22,268 nt of DNA from Folioceros fuciformis. Taxonomy: Eukaryota; Anthocerotophyta; Anthocerotopsida; Anthocerotales. The DNA lies in assembly GCA_049999805.1 (NCBI GenBank), contig JBNGIO010003386.1, positions 1-22,268 of the forward strand, in the 5' to 3' direction. The position numbers and the translations under genes are program-made. Below the pieces are notes generated by a model, which was not told where the DNA came from, did not search any database, and was given only the letters and a program-made list of their open reading frames with translations. This document shows positions 1 through 9,600 of this stretch, in pieces (the first letter of the stretch is position 1; each line of letters starts with the position of its first letter).

Positions 1-352
1 TGCCACAGCGCCTGTTTCTTCACCGCCAAATAATTACCACGTATGTACGTACATATTCTTCTTCTCATTCTTCACGTGAAGGGAACACATCAGTCCGTGC
101 CCCCGTGGGCCATTCTCAAATATTCAAACGTTTGCATGCTTCGGATCCGAAATCACCACTTTCTAAGCTGGCAGCTGGCAAAAGGAATGCAGCCCATTCT
201 TGTCATACTTTAAGCCCGCCAATCATCAGCCAATCTAACTAGGTACTCATGTCACCCAATGGTGTAATTACAAGTCAGGCTAATCATACGTTAATCTAGC
301 AACCAAGCTACAACACATAATACCCAAGTACCATACTCCACATCTACAACAA

Positions 353-372
353 CTGCCCTGCCCTGCCCTGCC
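353..372. repeat. CTGCC pentanucleotide microsatellite
   Basis: Four perfect head-to-tail copies of CTGCC, followed by a degenerate continuation. It is a simple repeat with no inferred function. Confidence 0.85.
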
Positions 373-504
373 CTCACCCTGAATCTCTTCACGTAGAAAC
401 TTTGATTCCCTTCACGTGGGAAAACAAAGCATTCTTTAATTTCATATAACCCTTTTTTACATCCTGGGGCATATGACCTACATCAATCATATTCTCATTG
501 CCGA

Positions 505-598
505 TTTTAGGGTTTAGTATTGAGGATTGTAGAGTTTAAGGTTTATGATTTAGGGTTCAGTAGAGTTTAGGGATTAGGGTTCAATAGGGTTTATGGTT
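505..598. repeat. Degenerate plant telomere-like tract
   Basis: The stretch is dominated by variants of the plant telomere unit TTTAGGG (TTTAGGGTTTAG, TTTAGGGTTCAG, TTTAGGGATTAGGG, ATAGGGTTTATGG) mixed with one-base variants such as TTTAAGG. About eight to ten imperfect units lie in one orientation. This fits an old interstitial telomeric sequence, or T/G-rich DNA that drifted into this form. It does not prove nearness to a chromosome end. Confidence 0.6.
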
Positions 599-1145
599 CA
601 CCTAATCGCACCAACCAAATAATTTTGTCAGTATCCTATACTATCAACCCAAAAAACTCTTCATCCCCTCTCAAATTGAAAGGTCAAGAGAAACAAAATA
701 TACAAAGCCTCCACGATAGTGGAGAAAATATCTCTTCACCCCTTGTCTCATATGATTATTGGGGGAGAGTCAAATATTCTATTGAAAAAAGATGGGATTT
801 GATTTTATTATGATTGCAGAAAATATTTATGTATCATTTTTATATAATTATATCAAAAATAAATTCTAATTGACTAAAACCTTCTTTAATGAATTCACCA
901 AAAAAAAAATCTTCCTAGTTTGTACATGCATGTACCTACCTGAACAACTGGCCTCAGGATTATTCGCCAGGTTCAGATTTTTATCACGTATTAAATGGAA
1001 AAAAAAATCGTTTAAATCTAGGTTTGTACGTACTTGCGTGTCTGGGTATATTCTTGTTGTTGAAGCAGATGTGCTGGTTAGGCTTTTCTCCAGCCTGCAA
1101 ACAGAAGGTAGGTGAAGGTCTGTAAGTTGTGCACATTGATGAAGG

Positions 1146-1154
1146 AAACCCTAA
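1146..1154 (+). promoter_or_regulatory. Telo-box (AAACCCTAA) upstream of QCR9
   Basis: An exact AAACCCTAA lies 200 nt upstream of the QCR9 start codon. In plants this element is common in promoters and leaders of genes for translation and mitochondrial components, so its position is meaningful. I did not see a perfect site II motif (TGGGCC or TGGGCT) beside it, so regulation by the usual telo-box/site II pair is only an inference. Confidence 0.5.
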
Positions 1155-1353
1155 GGAGCAGAGCGGGAGGACAGGACGCAGGGCCCTTCGTGTTGCTTCC
1201 ACTTCCGATCGCGAGGCAGCAGTAGCAGGGTTTGTGTCAGATCTGCGGCTTCATCTGCACATCATTTTGTTGAGAGGGCACAGGTGCTTGGGCATCCCGG
1301 CGGTGGTAGCACGCCGGTGGGGTCTCAGCCTGTGCCGTGGCCTTGCTGCAGTC

Positions 1354-1560
1354 ATGGATCGCAACGTAGGGATATGGCAATCGGCTTACCGCCTGCTGAT
1401 GCGGAGGAACTCGGTGTACGTGGCGTTCGTCTTCGCCGGGGCCATCGTGGGGGAGCGGGCTGTGGATTACAGCTTCAACAAGCTTTGGGAGAAGCGCAAC
1501 CGGGGCAAGCTGTATGAAGACATCCCGGATTTAGGGTCCAAGGCAGCTGAAGCAGACTGA
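1354..1560 (+). CDS. QCR9: Cytochrome b-c1 complex subunit 9 (mitochondrial complex III)
   Basis: A 68-residue protein in a single coding exon. It is the small single-helix subunit of ubiquinol-cytochrome c reductase in the inner mitochondrial membrane, which stabilises the assembly near cytochrome c1 and the Rieske protein. The family signature is plain: YRLLMRRNSVYVAFVFAGA at 12-30, then GERAVDY at 33-39, LWEKRN at 44-49 and YEDIP at 54-58. One hydrophobic helix covers about 21-34. The length matches plant QCR9 (about 70 residues). The ATG at 1354 was chosen because the 75 upstream in-frame codons begin at GTG and show no similarity to the family. A telo-box lies upstream. The gene converges on the LEA_2 gene. 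Confidence 0.93.
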   Translation: MDRNVGIWQSAYRLLMRRNSVYVAFVFAGAIVGERAVDYSFNKLWEKRNRGKLYEDIPDLGSKAAEAD

Positions 1561-2193
1561 CAGCAGCCGGCACCGGTGTGTGCTGCATTGCTCATCTGGT
1601 CATGCCCTGCATGAAGGTTGCTGCATTCTCTGCAACTAGGGTTCGCAAGTACAAGAAAGGGCACTGCCAATCGAGCTGTGGCCAAGTTTTGTGAATTGTC
1701 TTGTCGTCCATTTTTTGCAGAGGTTAAATGTTTGCCACTGTGGCCGATCTGGACTCAGTAATGCTTCAATTCTTACAGGTCAAGCCCTGGTAGTGGACTG
1801 GGGCAAGTTCCTCTCTAGCCGTCCGCGTTGCGTAAAGGCCCGAAGGTTGAATGCCGCAAAATAAGGTGTTGCCACAGTTGAAAACGTTCTTTGCTTTCTG
1901 GAAAGCTGCAAGCTTGACTGCTTCGCAAGTTTCCTTTCTTCTATCCTTACACACCACGAGTAGTATTTGCAGCCATGTGATCGACTCTGAAGAAGCCAAA
2001 AGTTGCCGAACGCTTTTGTGTGGGTGGCCGACGAAGAAAAAAAAGTACCTTTATAACCCGGGCAGCCAGGCACTCGTCGGTCCCAATGCAAGGAATAGAG
2101 AAGCAGAGGAACTGTGCAGCGCCAACAGCTAATTTGCCTCTAGGTACAGAGGCAACCCCCCGCTAGTCAGCATTGTCATAAGCTGAAACACTA
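1561..2193. other. Spacer between convergent QCR9 and LEA_2 genes (3' UTRs)
   Basis: No protein-like frame. The stretch must hold the 3' UTRs of QCR9 (+) and the LEA_2 gene (-). A short inverted repeat, TTGCCTCT (2134-2141) and AGAGGCAA (2148-2155) around a 6-nt loop, lies near the LEA_2 stop codon. An A-run occurs at 2036-2044. Nothing else is supported. Confidence 0.5.
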
Positions 2194-3172
2194 TCAGAAT
2201 CCCACAGAACAGCTCTGTGCAAGAATGATCTTGTCTCGTGGATCCACAGTTACTTTACAAGTTGCATCTACCTGCACCAACGTGTGCCACAGACGTATCA
2301 GATTGAAAGAAATTACACCGGAGCCATTGCAAATCCAGTAAAAACGTATGCTGCCATCCAGCAACCGTATGCTACCACACAGCAACAAAGCAGGTCGCAA
2401 GAACAACTCGCTAAGCTCGGGCTGTGATACAAACCTTGACGTGAGGCCTCCAGCAGAAAACCTGCACAGCTCCCGAGAATTTCGTGACCGTATCGAAGGG
2501 AATCTTCCGGTTAAGTGTATCAGCCCACAGGGCCGCCACATTTTTGAAAATCTGCTGTCCCTGCAAATCCAGAGCAGCAGGGACCACGACAGTCCGCCTC
2601 GCAGGAATCTGAGCCCTCTCCAACACCACCTGCCCAATCTCATCCCCTCTGTAGAAGATGGTCACCAAAATGGTGTCATACGACACCCCGAAGTAGTTGG
2701 AATTCGCTATCTCCAACTGCAACTCCATGGCAATATGCAGGATAAGAGACGGCACCAGAGTGGAACTCTTGGGATCCTTCTGCACATCTATCCCGTCTAA
2801 TCTAATATTCTTCACCACCACCTCCGTGGACGCTGGCCAAACGAGAAACCCGGCCCCCGACAACAAGAGCGCCAGGCACAGCATCCCCACAGCCGACTGT
2901 ACGGCATCGCAGGTGGTCTTCACTGCCACCCCGTAATTCGGCCTGCGGTAAGTCACGAAAGGCGGATCCGCATCCCGCACCCCCCGGTACACGCCCTCGC
3001 CGTGCCCGCAGTGCCAACATCCCGCCTCACGCTCGCTGCTGCCCGCGGTCTGGCACTCTACCCTTATCTCCTGCTCCTGGCTGCGGTAAGAGAGCAAGCC
3101 GGTCGCCATCCCTTCCTGCTCCCCGGCCGCATCTGCATCGAGCCCTGACGTCCTCGCCAGGCGCTCTGCCAT
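2194..3172 (-). CDS. LEA_2-family (NHL-like) single-pass membrane protein
   Basis: Two coding exons, 3172-2435 and 2271-2194, join in phase 0 across a 163-nt GT-AG intron to give 271 residues. The join turns ...RPHVK into VDATCKVTVD, which restores the last strand and conserved end of the LEA_2 fold. The N-terminus is hydrophilic. A Cys/His pair (CWHCGHGEG, about 52-60) precedes PPFVTYRRPNYG (about 71-82). One transmembrane helix spans about 94-112, and the LEA_2 beta domain follows (about 115-265, including the NSNYFGVSYD motif). Plant proteins of this kind anchor in the plasma membrane or ER; roles in stress or defence are known for some members, but none can be assigned here. MAERL was chosen as start; an in-frame ATG at 3253 would add 27 residues. 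Confidence 0.82.
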
Positions 3173-3946
3173 CTCGCCACATTCCCCCGCATTCCGTCCT
3201 CCGCAGGCCAGACCAGGTAAGGCAAGGTGAGGCAAAGTCATGTCATGTGGCATGCCATGTACTTACTCGGTCCACTTGGACGGAATTTCCGCCATGAGAC
3301 GAGGTGGCGTGGTACAGGGAGCATCCGCTCCCTTCAAATCCAATCCTACAGTTAAAGCTCACAATGCTTAATAGCTGCTTAAGATCATCTAAAATTTAGC
3401 TCAAGGTATATGTGCAGTACCTAACTACCTGCCTTGTTTCAATTTCATGTGACTTATTAGTGGATGCAGTACGTTAGTATCATCCAGATATTGATATAAT
3501 GTGGAGCTCAACATATAAGTAGCACGTTGGCTGCACATACTAGCCTACATGAGGTATGGCCTGCGCTTGTCGGGACAAACTGCGTGGTGGGGACTGATGA
3601 CTGGCTGAGGAACCAGGAGACTGCGGGGACGCCAAGGGAAGAAGGAAAGAGGGAAGGAAGGACCGTGACGCCCATGGATTCATGGATAGCGGGGGCGCAG
3701 CAGAGCTGATTGATGGCAGGAAGCGCTGGCCCGGTGGAGGGCAGCGTTGCGGGGTTTTGGGGCGATGGCGAGCAGCATGCGACGTGGGAGGAGCAGCACG
3801 GGGACTCCTTACTGTTGCAGCAATCTCGGTGAGTGCCACGCACTTGCGATTCTGTGTTTGTGGCTGGGTCCGGTGTGCCCGCTGCTGCTGCCGTGTCGAC
3901 CTGTCCTGCTTCGCTGCTGGGGAATTGCAGGTACGACGGGTTTGAG
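3173..3946. promoter_or_regulatory. Shared upstream region of divergent LEA_2 and CCCH genes, with probable CCCH 5' UTR intron
   Basis: The two start codons face away from each other 774 nt apart. A good donor (AATCTCG|GTGAGTG, intron from 3829) and acceptor (GGAATTGCAG|GTACG, exon from 3931) suggest a 102-nt intron in the 5' UTR of the CCCH gene. The leader exon holds an upstream ATG at 3765 whose frame differs from the main ORF after splicing, so it would be an upstream ORF. The part from 3290 to 3520 is AT-richer and shows no gene. Confidence 0.45.
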
Positions 3947-5720
3947 ATGGACAGAGCCGGGGCCGNNNNNNNNNNNNNNNNNNNNNNNNNNNNNNNNNNN
4001 NNNNNNNNNNNNNNNNNNNNNNNNNNNNNNNNNNNNNNNNNNNNNNNNNNNNNNNNNNNNNNNNNAGCGGCCGACTTCGGCGGGGCACCCGGGATGCTTC
4101 CGAGGGGAGGTCCGCTGGGCCTGCCTGGAGGAGCCATGGGAATACAGCACAGGATGGCTAACGGGGGGCAAGGGCAGGGTCAAGGGCACGGGCAAGGGCA
4201 AGGGCAAGGGTTTACTCCCGGCGCAGGTGCTGGTGCATTTCCGCCTGCCCAGCAGGGTGGCGGAGCGGAATTAAGCTCGGGGGCCGCAGCCGCAGCGGCA
4301 GGGCGAGGTGGCGGAGGAGGGGGGAGGGGTCGGGGAACTGGGGGCATTTTCTTTAAGACCAAGCTTTGCTCTAGGTTTAAGTCTGGGAGCTGCCCTTACA
4401 ACAGTAATTGCAACTTTGCGCATGGAATCGAGGAGTTGCGGAGGCCGCCTCGTGGATGGGAGGAGTTCGTGGCTCAGGATGGAGGATATGGAGGGGGTTC
4501 TGGGACACCTCCGACTCCGGTTCCCCAAGGGCAGGGGCAGGGGCAAGGATTAGGTCAGGGTGGACAGGGGTTACAGAATGGGCTCACTGCGGACTCCCTC
4601 AAGTTCCATAAGACTCGCCCTTGTAAGAAGTACTTCAACGAGGGCAACTGTCCCTATGGAGACAAGTGTAATTATCTGCATGACGAGCCCGGGCCGCAGG
4701 CAAGAGGTGCAAGAGACACGCCGGTCGTCAACAGTGCTGCACCCTTGTCTCCTGGTGGTGCAAGCAGTGGGAGTGGTGGTGTCACAGCACGTCCTCCAAA
4801 TTGGAAGACTCGGATTTGCAATAAGTGGGAAGTCACTGGCCATTGTCCATTTGGAGACAAGTGCCATTTTGCACACGGCTCAGCAGGTTGGTTAACTTTA
4901 TTCCTCGGTAGTGCATCTTGCTTGGATGGTGTGCAGTTGTGGTCACCTGTGTCGGTCGTAGGGCAGGGACAGTTGGACCTTAGGGAGAACTCTCTAGTCT
5001 TGTTTCTTGGTTTCTAGGTTGATCCGCTGCGTCTGCAAGTAGTGTTGTCTTTCTTTTGCATTGACATTTAGCTACGTATAATCTGTATGCTTTTAGGAAA
5101 ACACATTTGGAAGTGGTTTGTTCCCCCTAAGATCTCATCTTTGTTTTGAATGCTTCTTGATGCACGGTGTAGAGCTGCAGTCCTATGGTGGGGGTCAATT
5201 TGATTCCAGCAATGGAGGTTCTGGTGGTGGTACACCAACTGAAGTAAAGTCCTCAACAAAGCAATGGGAGGTCGGAATGACGGATTCTCAACCTGCAGGA
5301 ACTTCTCAAGGCACTCATTCCAAGAAAGCAAGGCAGAGTGTGAGAACTGCCGCTGGTGAAAGGACCACGGCCCCCTGGAAGGAGTCTTTGACCGAGATCT
5401 GTAATGTGTATGCTGACTGGATTGACGTAGACAAAGGCAAGGCCTGGAATGACAATGGGAAATGTTCCAGCCCGAAACTGCCACAGCATATGGGGCAGTT
5501 GGTGCACGGCGGGGGAGAGAAGCCTGATGTTGGTGAATTCTGTGGGCAAGACGGTGATGCCTATCCCAAGGTGGATGGTAGCCACGTTTTTCCTGCTCAA
5601 AGACACATCAGCCTGCAGAATGGCTTTCATTGTGTTGGGAATGGTGTGATCCATTCTGTGCAGAATCAGGTGGATTATGGATACTATGGCCAAGAAGGAA
5701 GCAACTATGATGGGCCATAG
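3947..5720 (+). CDS. Triple CCCH-type zinc finger protein (plant C3H12/C3H28-like)
   Basis: Coding exons 3947-4886 and 5173-5720 join across a 286-nt GT-AG intron in phase 1, giving [10 protein letters not shown] right after the third finger. With the 100-N gap at face value the product is 495 residues. Three fingers are clear: C-X7-C-X5-C-X3-H at 4367-4423, and C-X8-C-X5-C-X3-H at 4622-4681 and 4817-4876, each led by a KT[KR]xC motif as in RNA-binding CCCH proteins. GQ- and Gly-rich stretches separate them. The segment after finger 1 ([14 protein letters not shown]) and the late [11 protein letters not shown] segment match plant C3H12/C3H28-type proteins. A role in RNA binding or transcription in the nucleus is inferred from the family. 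The start is supported by an in-frame stop upstream, but the true length across the gap is unknown. Confidence 0.85.
3966..4065. other. Assembly gap (100 N) inside the CCCH first coding exon
   Basis: Exactly 100 N, the usual placeholder for a gap of unknown size. It removes coding sequence 19 nt after the proposed start codon. The frame happens to match on both sides only if the gap length is a multiple of three plus one, so the N-terminal part of the CCCH protein is uncertain. Confidence 0.97.
4163..4210 (+). repeat. GGGCAA-type coding repeat (Gly-Gln), G-quadruplex-prone
   Basis: Eight runs of three or more G, separated by loops of 2-4 nt, encode alternating Gly-Gln (with one His) in the CCCH gene. 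Runs of G this close on the coding strand meet the standard G3+N1-7 quadruplex pattern in DNA and mRNA. A second G-rich stretch (4308-4345) and a further GQ-coding stretch (4529-4570) lie downstream in the same exon. Confidence 0.8.
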
Positions 5721-6678
5721 CATAAGGTGTCTTGTGGAAGTATCTAGCCCTGCCCACTGCAGCCCTAGATGCATTGCGGAGTAGTTTCACCGTGTCTCTT
5801 CCTTTCCATGGGTCATCGTGTCTCCATGCCTACTAGTGGAAAAGTTGCCGTCAAAGGTAAGGGCAGTGAGCAGCTGACCGCAGGTCTTCCTGTTGGTCAA
5901 GGACAGGGTATCTGATGTGTGGTCTCTGCGAACGGTCTCGTCTACATCATCAGTTGCCGTGTCGAGCCTGTAATTGGATGAGCCCCGGGACGTGTGAAGT
6001 GGCAATTTCCCCAGCATATGAAAGTGATCTGAGCTATTGTCTTTCATATGTCTTCCTGGCGCTTCAGATGAGATGGCAGGACGGATGTGCATCTCTGTCC
6101 CAATGTTAGTCGGTTTGCAGGGGTGAAATGTGCCAGTGCTGTGCCCATCAAAGTCCCTTACCTGTTTGGCCAAGGGCACTCAACATGGGGCTCCTCAGTA
6201 TCCGTTGTAAACGGTATCGCCCTTTGAAGGTTTTTTATGCTGCCTTACCTCATGGAACGTTGATTACAGGGCTGTACGGTACCGCCTTCGTTGTCCTGGA
6301 AGCCTAAGATGCCAGGGTATGATGGGTGATCGTCAGTGGCTCTCTGGAAAGTGTTACCAGCGTACTTGGCACATCCGTGTCCTGCAAAACGTGGGGGCTG
6401 GCTGCATGGCTCGTAGGGGTCTCGAGACCTGATTGTTAAGCCGCTAACATGTCGCAATCGCTGCCGAATATCCTTACTGCCAATCTGGAGATCAATTTGG
6501 AGGCCTCGTGCGCTTGTCACGACTTGCAAGGCAGGTCCGAGTGAACCAGGTAAATTTGGAAGAGTTTCAAAAATCTCAAAAATTCCTCAAGCTACACATA
6601 GTGCAATGGCCTATAAAATGATGCACCTAATATTTCGTTTATCTATCCACCAGTTTCCCGTCAAATTTCAACCGTCGA
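5721..6678. other. Spacer between convergent CCCH and INTS2 genes; no gene seen
   Basis: The stretch carries the 3' UTRs of both genes. Frames of 60-130 codons occur on both strands but lack any recognisable domain, begin mostly at non-ATG codons and overlap each other. I see no repeat, tRNA or transposon signature. Confidence 0.5.
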
Positions 6679-9600
6679 CTACTGTTGGAACACTCGACCG
6701 TGCAAGATCTTTTTACGCACAAGAGATTTGAATGCATTGATCGCAGACGCTTCCAGCTCTGCATCCCGAGGACTTCCTCCTTGCCGAAGCGGTCCTCCTA
6801 ACACAGCACAACTTTGCAGTAACGATACAACCTGAGGACATAGTACAGGGAAAGTTGTAGCGCAGTCCGCAACAGCCCCGAGCACCATTCGTAGAAAATT
6901 CGCAGAACCTGTTGTCTTCGTTCGAATGTTGGTACAATGTGCCACGGCCTATAGTATAACAAGGAGACAATAATTAGGTCACAGCGGCACAAAACTGCAG
7001 GCAGGCGTGCTGATACCTCACCAGTTGGGCAGCCGGGAGAGACTGAGGCAGCTTGGGGTGTCTTGTAACAAGGCTCACAGTTAGATTCACGGCAAAAATC
7101 TGTTGTTGCTGCTGGGGCTGTTGGATGAGTTCCTGCAAAAAGTCGAAGCACTGCACCAAAGATGGAACACCATCTACCATCATCGGCAGGAGAGAGACAT
7201 CATACCCCTGTTCCCAAGGAACTTTAATTAGTCTGGCTCATGGGGCACACTACAGCAATCAGCACCAGGCAGCAACTACAATAAATGCCGAAAGCAGACC
7301 TGAAAATGCAGAATCTTGAGAAGCGATGGGGTGGTGTGTAGAAGAGAGGAAATTGTAGCACAGATGAGATGGCGGGCTTCTAGCAAAGGCCCAGGGCTGA
7401 CATCATCCCCTAAATACTTGCTTGATATACATGCCTCGAGCAGTATCTGGCACACAGCACTGGCAACACTCCAACGATCAGTGTAGAACAACTGAAAAGG
7501 TATATTGCACTACCTACAAGAAGAACGAGTGTAAAGCAATGCCCGAAAGATGGGTACAGGAAGGGTGGCTGACCTATCCTGTGCTACTAATCCAGCTAAC
7601 ACTTCCTCTCGCTTCAGGCTCACGTCAGATGCTAGATTTTGAGCTGCCCCGTTTTGAGAAGTCCTGGCTTCAGGCCCTGCAGCTAGGCATACTCTCCTGT
7701 TCTTGATGAGTAGCTGCTGCAGGATCCTTAGCACAACAGCAAGCAAAGGAGTTCTGTACACTCTTAGGCTGCAAGTTAGAATAGTAAAAGGTTCTTGCAG
7801 GAACTGGCTGTATGTAAAGGTTTTCGTCTTGCCCTTGCCTCTCAAGTGTGCATTGTCATATGGAACATTGGCTGCATCGCTTAAATAAGGGAGCACAGTG
7901 CCATCCTTCATGGCCTCAAGGAATGTTGGGACAAGAAGCTCTAATGCATACGATGGGAGGCTTTCCCACCAAGAGCAAAACATATCTTGAACACATCTGG
8001 GACAGGCTGGATTCAAGAGGCGAGGTGCAAGCTTTTCTACAACTAAGACCTCAAGTTTCCAACCTCCTTGGACTTCAGTCTCTCTTTCCAGGCTAGACTT
8101 CGACGGATGCATCAAAGAATGAAGAACATGGAGGACTTTCAGGGGCTCAGTGCACACATTTTCAAACCGGCTAGTCAAATATTCAGGTGACCCAATCACG
8201 TCTCCCAAGATACACTCCACATTGTCGGCTGGCCAAGTGCTTTCTGTTGTTTCGCTGTGGGCAGTATCAACTGACATCAACTCAGAAAAATTCTTTTCAG
8301 ACGCTGGTTCTATGGTTGCCAAGCGCCATTTGAGGTCTTCTCGCACTTTAATGCCCTCAGTAGACCTATTCTGTGACGTCTCAAGCTCGTGAAGTAGATC
8401 CTCAACAAGAAGAATTTCAGGGAAGAGCGCAGAAGCCACAGCTACCCACTGTCACAGGTGAGGTGCCACTTACGATCAGAAAAACTAAGTGATATGCATC
8501 AACACGCCAACAAATCATTCACTTATACTAACCCTGGGTAAAAGATGTTCGTAGGCAAGCCAACGCTCCTCCATATATGCCATTAGAGGCCTTAGAGGCA
8601 ATGATGAAAGAAGACTTTGCCACCACTTGCCAGTTTCTTCAATCGCTGATATATCAGCATTGCCAGTGCCAAAATTGACCCCATATTCTCGCATATTATG
8701 CTCTGTGCACAGTACATAGAATGTAGCCAAAGAAGCGACTGCCATTTCCGCCTGATCCCTTGAGCTACATATTTTTGCTCTTAGTTCCGCAGCCATGCTG
8801 AAGGCTTTCGAGGGCATACGAACACACTTCTCAGTTCCTGTTACAAACATCGACGGAATGGCTTTCACAAGGAGCTTCTGGGACAAGAACTGTGAATTTG
8901 GCTGGAATGACCTCCCACGTGGGCCAAATGACTCAGCTGTGGATTGTACCAACTGGATCAGGACCTGAAACCAGAGCCAAAAGTAAGGCCAAATAACACA
9001 TTCGCCAAGTATTGCTAAAACTGATATATACAAGAGAATGGTCAGAGCATCATACACAAGCAGATGCATACAGGGTGGATGGGCTCCCTAGCAACAGAGA
9101 TGCAGTGCAGGATGGCTCCAGATGGATCAACTCCATAACGAGCAAATTGGTTTGATTGGAACATTTGCTCAAGGCACCTCAGGGTCACCTCCGGTTTCTT
9201 TCTGCATAAATCAATGGTGATCAAAGTCAAAACAACGACCAATCTCAAAGTACTTACTGAAGTTCCAGACTAGAAAGCCACAACATCAGCTGCATCGTTA
9301 CCTTCGACCGGAAATAGGACCCCTGGGGCGAAGCGCAGCCACAGCGTCCGCCACCAGAGCGGGCTCAGACAAAATGCCAGCCCCAGTAGCAGCATCCACA
9401 AGGTCTCGTAGCATAGAGGTGTGAACAGTCAGGTGCATTCCCAGTGCTTCTCTCACTAGCTGCAAAATTGGAAACAAGAATTTGGAAATTGATGCGATTC
9501 ATACAAAAACATTCAAGCAGAACAACGAAGCACGAGAAACATGTGCAAGGAAACAGTACCACAGCGATATCTGACAGGTTGCGTACTAGTAGCTGGACAG

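Larger units (their letters stand above)
1..1353. other. Intergenic region upstream of QCR9; no gene seen
   Basis: No reading frame here resembles a protein; the short frames begin at TTG or GTG and have no plausible domain. The stretch is AT-rich from about 420 to 1,020. It holds a CTGCC microsatellite, a telomere-like tract, two CACGTG G-box cores (73-78, inside a 12-bp palindrome, and 413-418), a 14-bp palindrome GTACATGCATGTAC (922-935), and the presumed promoter and 5' leader of QCR9 from about 1,100 onward. Confidence 0.6.

Noticed and set aside
625-1115. Short plus-strand frames upstream of QCR9
   Set aside because: Non-ATG starts, low-complexity AT-rich sequence, no domain.
2435-2461. 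Earlier splice donor in LEA_2 exon 1 (GTGCAG|GTTTTC)
   Set aside because: It also keeps the frame but would drop nine residues before VDATCK; the later donor (AAG|GTTTGT) gives the better C-terminal strand. A minor alternative form is possible.
5787-6529. Minus-strand frames between the CCCH and INTS2 genes
   Set aside because: No domain and no family match; the INTS2 stop at 6679 follows a complete family C-terminus, so these are not further exons.
7017-7022. INTS2 exon 10 donor at AG|GTATCA
   Set aside because: It does not match the phase of exon 11; CTG|GTGAGG does, and gives the family-like AAQL|AVAH join.
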